A stretch of DNA of 64,000 nucleotides. Source: Pseudomonadota bacterium. GTDB taxonomy: Bacteria; Pseudomonadota; Gammaproteobacteria; Steroidobacterales; Steroidobacteraceae. The position numbers and the translations under genes are program-made. This document shows, piece after piece, positions 1 through 9,022 of this stretch; position 1 is the stretch's first letter, and every line of letters starts with the position of its first letter. The DNA lies in contig JAFEFN010000007.1 in the NCBI GenBank assembly GCA_018240525.1, forward strand, positions 62,001 through 126,000, given 5' to 3'. Under the pieces are notes generated by a model. That model was not told the origin of the DNA. It saw nothing but the letters and a program-made list of their open reading frames with translations, and ran no database searches.

Positions 1-515
1 ACATAGCGATCCGTGGCGAGCATGGTGTGCAGCTCGTCCTTGGGTACGTAGCGGACGCTGTCGTAGCCGTAGACGTCGCGCAGTTCCTTGATCTCGGCGT
101 GCAGGTCGCGATCGTGGCGCGGCTTCACCGCGGTCGTCAGGTGCCCGTCAACCCAATCGCAGTCGATCGAGAAGCGCCGGATCAGGGAGCGCATCAGCGC
201 AAGACCCTCCACGGAGACCTCCCAGACCGAGCGTGCGGCGGTCGGGCCGATCAGACGGTCGAGCTTGGCCTGGCCGGAGGCGATTCCCTGGATGGCCTGG
301 GCGCCGCTGCGGCCGGAGGCCCCCCAGCCGATGCGGTTGGCCTCCAGCAGGATGACGCGCATGCCGCGCTCGGCCAGGTGCAGCGCGGTCGAGCAGCCGG
401 CAATGCCCCCGCCCACGACGCAGACGTCAGCTTCAGCGCTGCCCTCGAGCGGCCGGTGCTCGGGGGCGCTGTGGGCCGATGCGGCGTAATAGGAGGGGAC
501 GTAAGCGGACGGCAT
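1..515 (-). CDS. puuB: FAD-dependent oxidoreductase, PuuB-like (3' part outside window)
   Basis: N-terminal 171 codons of a DAO-family flavoprotein read leftward from an ATG at 515; the C-terminal part lies before base 1. The N-terminus contains the FAD dinucleotide-binding motif VCVVGGGIAG at residues 31-40, followed by a helix rich in ALHLAERG and the acidic end of the second strand (LLEA), as in gamma-glutamylputrescine oxidoreductase PuuB and relatives. In the Puu pathway this enzyme oxidises gamma-glutamylputrescine to the aldehyde. It is divergent from puuD and puuA, which begin 275 bp away, and that context favours PuuB over other DAO oxidases. The assignment is by family and neighbourhood; substrate is inferred. 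Confidence 0.8.
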   Translation of the reverse strand, partial: MPSAYVPSYYAASAHSAPEHRPLEGSAEADVCVVGGGIAGCSTALHLAERGMRVILLEANRIGWGASGRSGAQAIQGIASGQAKLDRLIGPTAARSVWEVSVEGLALMRSLIRRFSIDCDWVDGHLTTAVKPRHDRDLHAEIKELRDVYGYDSVRYVPKDELHTMLATDRY

Positions 516-738
516 CGTGTGGACCTGCGGAAACGTGGGGTGTTTAGGATATTCTCACGCGCCAAGACCCTGCGCAGTGGCAGGATAACGAGCCGGCGGG
601 CATGCCCGCAAATCGTTGCCTGCCGCCCCCTTGCGCCTTTAGGTGGCCTATTCGTGGCCTTCCGGGGGCTTATGTCAATATGCACAGGCCCGGGCTTCGG
701 CTCCGCACCTGTGGTCTAATAGGCGGGAAATTCGGAGA

Positions 739-766
739 TTGAGCGGGGCAGACTGTCTAGAATAAT
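739..766 (+). promoter_or_regulatory. candidate promoter of the puuDA-pot cluster
   Basis: In the 275-bp gap between puuB and puuD, TTGAGC (739-744) and AATAAT (761-766) are separated by 16 bp, a plausible sigma-70 pair upstream of puuD. A 5-bp inverted repeat, GTCTA (755-759) and TAGAC (766-770), overlaps the -10 box and could be an operator. Nothing else was recognised in this gap. This is a pattern match only. Confidence 0.3.
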
Positions 767-790
767 AGACGCTGCGCCGTATGCGCCGCC

Positions 791-1546
791 ATGGCACCCG
801 GCCGTCCTCTTATTGGTATCCCCGCCGACCGTCGAATGGTTGGACCGCACCCATTTCACATGGTCGGGGAGAAGTACGCCCGCGCGGTGATCGATGCCGC
901 CGGGGCGATGCCCCTCATCATCCCTTCGCTGGCCGAAGAGCTCGGCTTCGAGGAGTTGCTGCAGCGCATCGACGGGCTGCTCTTCACCGGCAGCCCCTCG
1001 AACGTGGAGCCGCGGCTGTACGAGGGCCCGCCGAGCGATCCGGGCACCCTGCACGACCCTGCGCGCGATGCGACGACCCTGCCGCTGATCCGCCGGGCGG
1101 TCGCCGCCGGAATCCCGGTACTCGGGATCTGCCGCGGCTTCCAGGAGATGAACGTGGCCTTCGGCGGCACGCTGCACCAGAAACTGCACGAGGTTCCCGG
1201 CCATCTGGATCACCGCGACGACACCAGCCAGCCGCTGGACGTCCAGTACGCCCCGGCACATGAGGTGACGCTGGAGGAGGGTGGGCTGCTGCGCGGGCTG
1301 TCCCCCCAGCCACGCATCACGGTGAACTCGCTGCACAACCAGGGGATCGACCGGCTTGGCGCGGCGCTGGCGGTCGAAGCGCGGGCCCCGGACGGGGTCA
1401 TCGAGGCGTTCCGGGTGCGCGAAGCGCGCGGCTTCGCGGTCGCCGTGCAGTGGCATCCGGAGTGGAAGGTTATGGACAGCCCGTTTTCGCGGGCGCTCTT
1501 CGCCGCCTTCGGGCAGGCGAGCCGTGAGCGCGCACAGAGCAAGTGA
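791..1546 (+). CDS. puuD: gamma-glutamyl-gamma-aminobutyrate hydrolase (peptidase C26)
   Basis: A 251-aa class-I glutamine-amidotransferase-like hydrolase. It would release GABA from gamma-glutamyl-GABA, the last gamma-glutamylated step of putrescine catabolism in the cytoplasm. The nucleophile elbow GICRGFQEMN places the catalytic Cys at 114, and WHPEW supplies His222 and Glu224, completing the Cys-His-Glu triad. The FTGSPSNVEP loop (residues 65-73) and length match the PuuD family. The ATG at 791 precedes the conserved GRPLIGIPAD start. puuA follows after 12 bp, so the two are co-transcribed. Confidence 0.9.
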   Translation: MAPGRPLIGIPADRRMVGPHPFHMVGEKYARAVIDAAGAMPLIIPSLAEELGFEELLQRIDGLLFTGSPSNVEPRLYEGPPSDPGTLHDPARDATTLPLIRRAVAAGIPVLGICRGFQEMNVAFGGTLHQKLHEVPGHLDHRDDTSQPLDVQYAPAHEVTLEEGGLLRGLSPQPRITVNSLHNQGIDRLGAALAVEARAPDGVIEAFRVREARGFAVAVQWHPEWKVMDSPFSRALFAAFGQASRERAQSK

Positions 1547-1558
1547 GAGGCGAAGTTT

Positions 1559-2899
1559 ATGGTTAGCGAGATCCGCCAGTTTCTACGTGATCACTCGATC
1601 TCCGAGGTCGAGGCGATCATTCCCGACATGGCCGGCATTGCCCGCGGCAAGATCATGCCTGCGGAGAAGTTCGCCGAGGACGAGGGCATGCGCCTGCCCG
1701 AGAGCGTCTTCCTGCAGACCGTCACGGGGGACTATCCAAGCCAGACCGGCGATGCCATGAGTCCGGCCGAGATCGACATCGTCCTCAAGGCGGACACCAA
1801 GACCGTGCGCCGTGTGCCGTGGGCAGCCGAGCCTACCGCACAGGTCATCCACGACTGCTTCTACTCCGATGGCCGGCGCGTCTCGATGGCGCCGCGCAAC
1901 GTGCTGCGCCACATCCTGGAGATGTACGCCGCCCGCGGCTGGGAGCCGATCGTCGCGCCGGAGCTGGAGTTCTACCTGGTCGAGCAGAACCGCGATGCCG
2001 ACTACCCTCTCAAGCCGCCGGTCGGCCGCTCCGGCCGCGCCGAACCCGGTCGCCAGTCCTACAGCATCGCGGCGGTGAACGAGTTCGATCCGCTGTTCGA
2101 CGACATCTACCAGTTCTGCGAGGACCAGGACATCGAGATCGACACCCTCATCCACGAGGACGGTCCGGCGCAGATGGAAATCAACCTGATCCACGGCAAC
2201 CCTCTGGATCTGGCGGACCAGGCGTTCCTTTTCAAGCGCACCGCGCGCGAGGCGGCGCTGCGTCACAAGATGTACGTCACCTTCATGGCCAAGCCGCACG
2301 CGAAGGAGCCCGGAAGCGCGATGCACATCCACCAGAGCGTGGTGGACACCAAGACCCGCAAGAACATCTTCAGCAATCCCGACGGTACCCCGTCCAAGCT
2401 GTTCTTCGCCCACATCGGCGGCTTACAGAAGTACCTGCCGGCTGCAATGGCGCTGTTCAGTCCCAACGTGAACTCCTACCGTCGCCTGACGCGCTACCTG
2501 TCTGCGCCCATCAATGCGCAGTGGGGCTACGACAACCGCACGGCGGGCCTGCGTGTGCCGATGTCGGATGCGCAGGCGCGCCGGGTCGAGAATCGCGTCG
2601 CCGGCGCGGACGCCAATCCCTACATCGCCCTGGCGGCATCGCTTGCCTGCGGGTACCTCGGCATGGTCGAGGAAGCGGTGCCGTCGGACCCGGTCGTCGG
2701 CAGTGCACACGACCTGCCCTTCGGGTTGCCGCGCTCGCTGGACGAGGCGCTGCGGTTGCTGCGCACGAGTGAGCCGCTGGTGAAGCTGCTCGGCGAGCCC
2801 TTCGTCGAGGCGTTCACCATCGTCAAGGAAGCAGAATACGAGGTATTCCTGCAGGTGATCAGTTCCTGGGAGCGAGAGCACCTGCTGCTGAACGTGTAG
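1559..2899 (+). CDS. puuA: gamma-glutamylputrescine synthetase (glutamine synthetase family)
   Basis: A 446-aa glutamine-synthetase-fold enzyme; family length is about 450. It ligates glutamate to putrescine using ATP. Visible GS signatures are the N-terminal PDMAGIARGKIMP, the metal-site E in APELEFYLVE, HEDGPAQMEINL, GSAMHIHQS, and the C-terminal block NRTAGLRVP followed by ENRVAGADANPYIALAA. The start is an ATG at 1559, 12 bp after puuD stops. Adjacent puuB, puuD and potFGHI favour putrescine as substrate over ammonia. Related substrates such as spermidine or another monoamine remain possible. Confidence 0.9.
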   Translation: MVSEIRQFLRDHSISEVEAIIPDMAGIARGKIMPAEKFAEDEGMRLPESVFLQTVTGDYPSQTGDAMSPAEIDIVLKADTKTVRRVPWAAEPTAQVIHDCFYSDGRRVSMAPRNVLRHILEMYAARGWEPIVAPELEFYLVEQNRDADYPLKPPVGRSGRAEPGRQSYSIAAVNEFDPLFDDIYQFCEDQDIEIDTLIHEDGPAQMEINLIHGNPLDLADQAFLFKRTAREAALRHKMYVTFMAKPHAKEPGSAMHIHQSVVDTKTRKNIFSNPDGTPSKLFFAHIGGLQKYLPAAMALFSPNVNSYRRLTRYLSAPINAQWGYDNRTAGLRVPMSDAQARRVENRVAGADANPYIALAASLACGYLGMVEEAVPSDPVVGSAHDLPFGLPRSLDEALRLLRTSEPLVKLLGEPFVEAFTIVKEAEYEVFLQVISSWEREHLLLNV

Positions 2900-2916
2900 A
2901 GCGGCGAACGCGGACC

Positions 2917-2945
2917 CCCGGGCCGCCTTCTCAGGGCGGCCCGGG
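2917..2945 (+). terminator. strong hairpin between puuA and potF
   Basis: A perfect 11-bp GC-rich inverted repeat (CCCGGGCCGCC with its complement) around a 7-nt loop lies 17 bp after the puuA stop. It is followed by CTGTTATATAAG, a weak T/A stretch. It may partially terminate or stabilise mRNA so that puuDA and potFGHI are made in different amounts. potF starts only 20 bp further on. Confidence 0.65.
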
Positions 2946-2965
2946 CTGTTATATAAGAAGAGGAC

Positions 2966-4099
2966 GTGACCAGCGCCCCCCGAAGACCTCTCCTCAGTGC
3001 CTGCCTCGTCATGCTCGCGAGCGTGCTCGCCGGCTGCACGCGGCAGGTTGCGCATGTGGTCGACCTCTCCGACACCGACAAGGTGCTGAACGTCTACAAC
3101 TGGTCCGACTACATCCAGCCCTCGGTGATCAGCGACTTCGAGAAAGAGACCGGCATCCACGTCAACTACGACGTCTACGACTCCAACGAAATTCTCGAAA
3201 CCAAGTTGCTCACCGGGCACGCCGGCTACGACATCGTCGTGCCCTCGGGGGCCTTCCTCGAGCGCCAGATCCGGGCGGACATTTACCAGAAGCTCGACAA
3301 GTCGCAGCTTCCGAACCTCAAGAACATCGACCCGGACATCGCCCGCGGCACGGCGGTGTACGATCCCGGAAACCAGTATGCGGTCGACTACACGTGGATC
3401 ACTTCGGGGGTCGGCTACAACGCCGCGGAGGTCAAGGCGCGCATGCCGGGCGCACCGGTGGACAGCTGGCGCATGATCTTCGACCCGACGGTAGTCTCGA
3501 AATTCGCCGACTGCGGCGTCTCGATCCTGGATGCGCCCTCGGAGGTCCTGGCGACGGTTATGATCTACCTGGGGCGCCCGCCGAACAGCGACGCGCCGGA
3601 GGACCTCAAGGCTGGCGAGGCGGTGCTCAAGGCCATCAGGCCCTACGTGCGTTTCATCGACTCCTCGCGCTACATCGACAACCTCGCCAACGGCGACGTC
3701 TGCCTGGTGATGGGCTGGTCCGGTGACATCAAGCAGGCGCACGACCGGGCAGCCGAGGCCAACAAGGGCATCGACATCGCCTACTCGATCCCGCATGAGG
3801 GTGCGATCGTGAACTTCGACGTGCTGGCCATCCCGATCGATGCGACGCACGTGAGGAACGCGCACCTGTTTCTCAATTACCTGCTGCGCCCCGAGGTGGC
3901 GGCGCGAAATTCCAACCTCACCAAGTACGCGAACGCGCTTCCGCCCGGGGCCCAGCCGCTCGATCCCATCGTGCGCGATGACCAGGGAGTCTTCCCGTCG
4001 GCTCAAGTGCGTGCCCGGCTGACCCCGGAGCGCGCGCGGCCCCCGGAGTTCCAGCGGTTGCTCACGCGTGCATGGACGCGGTTCAAGACCAGCAAATGA
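2966..4099 (+). CDS. potF: polyamine ABC transporter substrate-binding lipoprotein
   Basis: A 377-aa PotD/PotF-family binding protein starting at GTG 2966 behind AGAAGAGGA. The signal peptide ends in the lipobox LAGC (Cys about residue 23), so the protein is predicted to be lipid-anchored rather than freely periplasmic. The mature part has the family hallmarks NVYNWSDYIQPSVISDFEKE, YDIVVPSG, the VDYTWITSGVGYN hinge strand and LVMGWSGD. It captures putrescine or a related polyamine and delivers it to the PotH/PotI channel. It overlaps potG by ATGA. A lipoprotein SBP is unusual for a Gram-negative PotF. Confidence 0.9.
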   Translation: MTSAPRRPLLSACLVMLASVLAGCTRQVAHVVDLSDTDKVLNVYNWSDYIQPSVISDFEKETGIHVNYDVYDSNEILETKLLTGHAGYDIVVPSGAFLERQIRADIYQKLDKSQLPNLKNIDPDIARGTAVYDPGNQYAVDYTWITSGVGYNAAEVKARMPGAPVDSWRMIFDPTVVSKFADCGVSILDAPSEVLATVMIYLGRPPNSDAPEDLKAGEAVLKAIRPYVRFIDSSRYIDNLANGDVCLVMGWSGDIKQAHDRAAEANKGIDIAYSIPHEGAIVNFDVLAIPIDATHVRNAHLFLNYLLRPEVAARNSNLTKYANALPPGAQPLDPIVRDDQGVFPSAQVRARLTPERARPPEFQRLLTRAWTRFKTSK

Positions 4100-5268
4100 G
4101 CGCTCCATCTCAGGCTAATATGAGTGCAGGTGCACAGGTGAATTCACCGCAAATGGCAGCTACCGACCCCGACCAGGCCTACGTACGCATCGCCGGCGTC
4201 ACCAAGAAGTTCGGCGACTTCGTCGCTGTCGATAACGTCTCGCTCGACATCCGACGCGGCGAGATCTTCTGCCTGCTCGGCGGTTCCGGATCGGGTAAGA
4301 CAACCCTGCTGCGCATGCTGGCGGGCTTCGAGACCCCGACCGCGGGCACCATCCTCATCGACGGCGCGGACATGAGCACCACGCCTCCGTACGAGCGGCC
4401 CGTGAACATGATGTTCCAGTCGTATGCACTCTTTCCGCACATGACCGTGGAGAAGAACGTCGCTTTCGGGCTGGAGCAGGAGGGGGTCAGCAGCGCGGAC
4501 GCCAAGCGCCAGGTGGCGGAGATCCTCGATATCGTTAAGATGACGGGTTTCGGGGCGCGCAAGCCACACCAGCTCTCCGGCGGTCAGCGTCAGCGCGTGG
4601 CCCTGGCGCGTGCTCTGGTCAAGAGGCCGAAGCTGCTGCTGCTGGACGAGCCGCTGGCCGCGCTCGATAAGAAGCTGCGCGAGCATACGCAGTTCGAGCT
4701 CCTCAGCATCCAGCAGCGCCTCGGCGTCACCTTCATCGTGGTCACGCATGACCAGGAGGAGGCCATGACGCTCGGGACACGCCTCGGGGTCATGAACCAG
4801 GGGCGCATCGTGCAGGTCGGATCGCCCTCGGACATCTACGAGTCGCCGGCCAACCGCTTCGTCGCCGACTTCATCGGCTCGGTCAACATGTTCGAGGGCC
4901 AGGTGCACCGTGGCGGCAGCGACGGGGTACGCATCGACTGCGCCGAGCTGCGCGGCACCGTGCACGCCGACCGTACCGTCGCTTGTGCGGAGGGGGCCAC
5001 GGTGTGGACGGCGATACGGCCGGAGAAGATTACCATCAGCCGGCACTCGCCCGTCGCGGGCGCGCCCGCGGAGAACATGGTGCGCGGAACCGTGCGCGAG
5101 ATCGCCTACATGGGCGACATGTCCATCTACCTGGTGCAGATCGAGTCGGGGAAGATGGTGCGCGTCACGCTGCCCAACATCATGCGCGGCGGCGAGCGGC
5201 CGATTGCGCGCGAGGAGGGCGTGTGGCTCTCCTGGCATGGCTCGAGCCCGGTCGTGCTGACAGAGTAG
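4096..5268 (+). CDS. potG: polyamine ABC transporter ATP-binding protein
   Basis: A 390-aa ABC ATPase energising polyamine import. Walker A GGSGSGKTT is at residues 62-70, then the Q-loop MFQSYALFP, the signature LSGGQRQRVALARAL, Walker B LLLLDEP and the switch His in VTHDQEEAM. The C-terminal ~120 residues form the TOBE domain (WTAIRPEKI). The ATG at 4096 overlaps the potF stop as ATGA and was preferred. An in-frame ATG at 4072 and a later ATG at about 4153 are alternatives, because the first ~25 residues are not conserved. potH follows 12 bp later. Confidence 0.9.
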   Translation: MSAPSQANMSAGAQVNSPQMAATDPDQAYVRIAGVTKKFGDFVAVDNVSLDIRRGEIFCLLGGSGSGKTTLLRMLAGFETPTAGTILIDGADMSTTPPYERPVNMMFQSYALFPHMTVEKNVAFGLEQEGVSSADAKRQVAEILDIVKMTGFGARKPHQLSGGQRQRVALARALVKRPKLLLLDEPLAALDKKLREHTQFELLSIQQRLGVTFIVVTHDQEEAMTLGTRLGVMNQGRIVQVGSPSDIYESPANRFVADFIGSVNMFEGQVHRGGSDGVRIDCAELRGTVHADRTVACAEGATVWTAIRPEKITISRHSPVAGAPAENMVRGTVREIAYMGDMSIYLVQIESGKMVRVTLPNIMRGGERPIAREEGVWLSWHGSSPVVLTE

Positions 5269-5280
5269 GGTGCGCGTGGC

Positions 5281-6180
5281 ATGAGACTCACCCAGGCAGC
5301 AGGGCGGCGCCTCGTCGCCGGGATTCCCACCTTCTGGCTGCTGATGCTGTTCCTGATCCCGTTCCTGATCGTATTCAGGATCTCCTTCTCGGAGGTCCGG
5401 CTGGCGATCCCGCCGTATACCCCGCTGCTTACCTGGCACCACGGCTCCATCTGGCCGGCGCTGGAGCTGCATGGCTCGGCGTACGCGTTCCTGTTCACCG
5501 ACTCCCTGTACGTGAGCTCGTACCTGTACTCGCTCAAGGTCGCGGCGATATCGACCCTGCTGTGCCTGCTCATCGGCTACCCGATGGCTTACGCGATAGC
5601 GCGCGCCGCGCCCTCTTCGCGCTCGATGCTGCTGATGCTGATCGTGCTCCCCTTCTGGACCTCCTTCCTGCTGCGCGTTTACGCCTGGATCGGGCTGCTC
5701 AAGAACAATGGCGTGATCAACAACGTGCTCATGTCGCTCGGGGTCATCGACCACCCGCTGGTGATGCTGCAGACCGACTTTGCCGTTTATGTGGGCATCG
5801 TCTACTCGTACCTGCCATTTATGATCCTGCCCCTCTACTCGAATCTGGAGAAGCACGACCCGGCACTGCTCGAGGCGGCGGCCGACCTGGGGGCGCGCCC
5901 GGTCAGTGCCTTCCTGCGCGTCACGCTGCCGCAGTCGCTGCCGGGTATCGTTGCCGGCTCGCTCCTGGTATTCATTCCCGCGGTCGGCGAGTACGTCATC
6001 CCGACGCTGCTCGGGCGCACCGACCAGCTGATGATAGGCCGCGTTCTGTCCGATGAATTCTTCGAGAACCGCGACTGGCCGGTGGCAAGTGCCGTCGCCA
6101 TCCTCATCCTGCTACTGCTGGTGATCCCGATCATGCTTTTCCAGCGCATGCAGCGGCGGGAGCTGGAGGCCGGTCGATGA
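5281..6180 (+). CDS. potH: polyamine ABC transporter permease
   Basis: A 299-aa inner-membrane permease with six predicted helices. The first begins at LVAGIPTFWLLMLFLIPFL and the last lies in ILILLLLVIPIMLF. The cytoplasmic coupling loop has the EAA motif EAAADLGARPVSAFLRVTLP, which docks onto PotG. It forms the channel with PotI. The start is an ATG at 5281, and the end overlaps potI by ATGA, indicating translational coupling. Confidence 0.9.
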   Translation: MRLTQAAGRRLVAGIPTFWLLMLFLIPFLIVFRISFSEVRLAIPPYTPLLTWHHGSIWPALELHGSAYAFLFTDSLYVSSYLYSLKVAAISTLLCLLIGYPMAYAIARAAPSSRSMLLMLIVLPFWTSFLLRVYAWIGLLKNNGVINNVLMSLGVIDHPLVMLQTDFAVYVGIVYSYLPFMILPLYSNLEKHDPALLEAAADLGARPVSAFLRVTLPQSLPGIVAGSLLVFIPAVGEYVIPTLLGRTDQLMIGRVLSDEFFENRDWPVASAVAILILLLLVIPIMLFQRMQRRELEAGR

Positions 6181-7025
6181 GGTCGCGCGGCTGGTTCCCG
6201 CGGATCGCGCTGGTGCTGGGGCTGATATTCCTCTACGTGCCCATCGTGTCGATGATCGTCTTCTCCTTCAACAACTCACGCCTCGTCACCGTGTGGGATG
6301 CCGCCAACTCTCCCACGCTCAAGTGGTACCATATCCTCGTGCACAACGGGCAGATCCTGAGCGCTGCGTGGCTCTCGATCCGCATTGCACTGATCGCGGC
6401 CACCGGGGCGGTGATCCTCGGTACGCTTGCGGGCATGGCGCTGGCGCGCTTCGCCGCCTTCCGCGGCCGCATGCTGCTGGCCGGCATGACCACCGCGCCG
6501 ATCGTCATGCCCGAGGTCATCACCGGACTGTCGCTGTTGCTGCTGTTCGTGGCCATGGAGCAGCTGATCGGCTGGCCGCACGGGGTCGGCGCGGTGACCA
6601 TCACGCTGGCGCACATCACCTTCTGCATGGCCTACGTGACCGTCGTGGTGCAATCGCGGCTGACCGGATTCGACGAGTCGCTGGAGGAGGCGGCCATGGA
6701 CCTCGGCGCGCGGCCCGTGAAGGTTTTCTTCCGCATCACTCTGCCGCTGATACTACCCGCCATTGCCTCCGGCTGGCTGCTGGCCTTCACCCTGTCCTGG
6801 GACGACCTGGTGATCACCCAGTTCGTCGCCGGGCCCGGGTCCAGCACGCTGCCGATGGTGATCTTTTCTAAGGTGCGCTTCGGGGTCACGCCCGATATCA
6901 ACGCGCTCGCTACGATCATGGTCTTGCTGGTGGCAACCGGCATCGCGATATCGACGGTGTGGATGCGCTACCGGGAAAAGCGCCGCGAGCGCGATGCCCA
7001 GCTGGCGGCGGCCGCCAACCTGTAG
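6177..7025 (+). CDS. potI: polyamine ABC transporter permease
   Basis: A 282-aa second permease subunit. It has an N-terminal helix (IALVLGLIFLYVPIVSMIVF), five more hydrophobic segments and the EAA motif EEAAMDLGARPVKVFFRITL. It closes the potFGHI transporter. The order F-G-H-I with 4-bp overlaps is the classical arrangement of the putrescine system. After its stop there is a 44-bp gap to an aminotransferase gene, so the operon may continue. Confidence 0.9.
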   Translation: MRSRGWFPRIALVLGLIFLYVPIVSMIVFSFNNSRLVTVWDAANSPTLKWYHILVHNGQILSAAWLSIRIALIAATGAVILGTLAGMALARFAAFRGRMLLAGMTTAPIVMPEVITGLSLLLLFVAMEQLIGWPHGVGAVTITLAHITFCMAYVTVVVQSRLTGFDESLEEAAMDLGARPVKVFFRITLPLILPAIASGWLLAFTLSWDDLVITQFVAGPGSSTLPMVIFSKVRFGVTPDINALATIMVLLVATGIAISTVWMRYREKRRERDAQLAAAANL

Positions 7026-7069
7026 ACTGCACGGGCGCCCCGCGGCGCGCAGCACCAGATACGGCCCGC

Positions 7070-8227
7070 ATGATCAGCAAGCTGCCCCATGTCGGCACCA
7101 CGATTTTCACGGTCGTTTCGCGCCGTGCGCGCGAGCTCGGCGCCCTCAACCTCGGGCAGGGCTTCCCCGACTACGACATCGACCCACGCCTGGCGGAGCT
7201 GGTGGCACAGGCGATGCGCACGGGCTTCAACCAGTACGCGCCCATGGAAGGCGCGATGAGTCTGCGCGAGGCGATCGCCAGCAAGCTTGAGCGGTACTAT
7301 GGCCTGCGCCGTGACCCGCTGGCCGAGATCACGGTGACGCTGGGGGCCACCGAGGCGATCTTCTCGGCGATCCAGGCCGCCGTGGGCGCCGGCGACGAGG
7401 TCATTGCCTTCGACCCCGCCTACGATTCATACGAGCCGGCCGTGCGTCTGGCCGGTGCCCGTTGCATCCGCCTGCCGCTTACCCAGCCTGGCTTCCGTTA
7501 CGACTGGGATCGGGTGCGCGCGACCCTCACTGCGCGCACGCGGTTGATCCTGTTCAACAGCCCGCACAACCCGGCCTGCACGACCGCCTCCGCAGCCGAC
7601 CTGGAGGCGCTGGCGGACGTCACCCGCGACCGCGATATCCTAGTGCTCTCCGACGAGGTCTATGAACACGTGGTGTTCGACGGCGCACGGCATCACTCCG
7701 TGCTCTGCCATCCGGAGCTCGCGCAACGCAGCTTCGCGGTGTTCTCGTTCGGCAAGACCTTGCATGCCACCGGATTGCGCATCGGATACTGCGTGGCGCC
7801 GGCTGCTCTGACGCAGGAGCTGCGCAAGGTCCATCAGTTCAACACCTTCAGCATCGCCCACCCGCTGCAGGAGGCCATCGCCGGCTACCTGCGCGAGAAG
7901 CCCGACAGTGGCGCCGGGCTTGCGCCCTTCTTCCAGGCCAAGCGCGATCGGCTGCGCGCCGCGCTGGCGGGCTCGGCCTTCGCGCTGCCGCCGGCGCAGG
8001 GCACCTACTTCCAGCTGCTGGACTTCAGCGCGCTGTCCAAGGAGGGTGACCTCCGCTTCGCGGAGCGGCTGCTGACCGAGGCTGGCGTGGCAACGATCCC
8101 GCTGGCTCCGTTCTACGAATCTCCGCAGCCGCTGCCCTTCGTGCGCCTGTGCATCGCGAAGCAGGATGCGACGCTGGACGAGGCAGCGCGGCGCCTGAAC
8201 CGGTTCGCGGGCGCGGTGGCCGCGTGA
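7070..8227 (+). CDS. PLP aminotransferase, YbdL/methionine aminotransferase-like
   Basis: A 385-aa fold-type I class-I/II aminotransferase, almost exactly the length of YbdL. The N-terminal SKLPHVGTTIFTVVSRRA and LNLGQGFPDYD are YbdL/kynurenine-aminotransferase signatures. The PLP Lys is K229 in SFGKTLHATGLRIGY, and the substrate Arg is in FVRLCIAK. It probably transaminates methionine or glutamine-type acids, for example 2-oxo-4-methylthiobutyrate. The ATG at 7070 was preferred over an upstream in-frame ATG at 6959 that lies inside potI. Its stop overlaps the next gene (GTGA). With the omega-amidase it makes a transaminase/omega-amidase pair. Confidence 0.85.
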   Translation: MISKLPHVGTTIFTVVSRRARELGALNLGQGFPDYDIDPRLAELVAQAMRTGFNQYAPMEGAMSLREAIASKLERYYGLRRDPLAEITVTLGATEAIFSAIQAAVGAGDEVIAFDPAYDSYEPAVRLAGARCIRLPLTQPGFRYDWDRVRATLTARTRLILFNSPHNPACTTASAADLEALADVTRDRDILVLSDEVYEHVVFDGARHHSVLCHPELAQRSFAVFSFGKTLHATGLRIGYCVAPAALTQELRKVHQFNTFSIAHPLQEAIAGYLREKPDSGAGLAPFFQAKRDRLRAALAGSAFALPPAQGTYFQLLDFSALSKEGDLRFAERLLTEAGVATIPLAPFYESPQPLPFVRLCIAKQDATLDEAARRLNRFAGAVAA

Positions 8228-9006
8228 GCGCGCTGCGGGTAACGCTGGCGCAGCAGGCTCTGCTGTGGGGCGACCCGCAGGGGAACCGCCGCCACTTTGG
8301 CAGCCTGTTGCGCGAACTGGCGGGCCGGACCGACCTCGTGGTGCTGCCCGAGACCTTCACGACCGGGTTCAGCATGGAGGTCGAGCGTCTGGCCGAGCCG
8401 CCCGACGGGCCGAGCGTGCAATGGCTGCGCGAACAGGCAGCGGCCCTCGACGCCGCGATTGCCGGCAGCGTGATCACGCAGGACAGGGGGCGCTACTTCA
8501 ACCGGCTCCTGTGGGTGACCCCCGACGGCCAGGTGCGTCACTACGACAAGCGCCATTTGTTCCGCATGGCCGGCGAGCACCAGCATTTCACACCCGGGCA
8601 GTCCGCATGGAGCATTCCCTGGCGCGGCCTGCGCGTATGCCCGCTGGTGTGCTACGACCTGCGCTTCCCGGTCTATAGCCGCCGCCGTGCCGAGCTTGAC
8701 TACGAACTCCTCATTTACGTGGCCAACTGGCCGGCGCCGCGCGCCGAGGCTTGGCGAGCGCTGCTGCCGGCGCGCGCCATCGAAAACCAGGCCTACGTCG
8801 TGGGGGTGAACCGGGTCGGCACCGACGGCAAGGGCATTGCCTATGCTGGCGACAGCGTGGCTCACGATTTCAGGGGTCAGGCACTGGCACAGGCCGGCGG
8901 TGCCGCCGGCGTGATCACGGTCGAGATCGCGGCGGAACCCCTGCAGGCCTTCCGGGAGAAGTTCCCGGCGCACCTGGACGCCGACCGTTTCCACCTGGAC
9001 CTGTGA
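8224..9006 (+). CDS. omega-amidase, YafV-type nitrilase-family hydrolase
   Basis: A 260-aa carbon-nitrogen hydrolase starting at GTG 8224, overlapping the transaminase stop by 4 bp. The nitrilase triad is visible: Glu43 (LPETFTTGF), Lys109 (YDKRHLF) and Cys143 (CYDLRFP). The family removes the amide of 2-oxoglutaramate or 2-oxosuccinamate, the by-product of glutamine- or asparagine-dependent transamination, which pulls the upstream YbdL-like reaction forward. The overlap of the two genes supports a joint role in methionine salvage. An in-frame ATG 75 bp upstream lies inside the transaminase and was rejected. Confidence 0.88.
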   Translation: MSALRVTLAQQALLWGDPQGNRRHFGSLLRELAGRTDLVVLPETFTTGFSMEVERLAEPPDGPSVQWLREQAAALDAAIAGSVITQDRGRYFNRLLWVTPDGQVRHYDKRHLFRMAGEHQHFTPGQSAWSIPWRGLRVCPLVCYDLRFPVYSRRRAELDYELLIYVANWPAPRAEAWRALLPARAIENQAYVVGVNRVGTDGKGIAYAGDSVAHDFRGQALAQAGGAAGVITVEIAAEPLQAFREKFPAHLDADRFHLDL

Positions 9007-9022
9007 GCTAGGCGTTGTGCCC

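Noticed and set aside
2423..5856. Long minus-strand frames (about 560-570 codons each) opposite puuA, potF, potG and potH
   Set aside because: Shadows of a well-supported polyamine operon.
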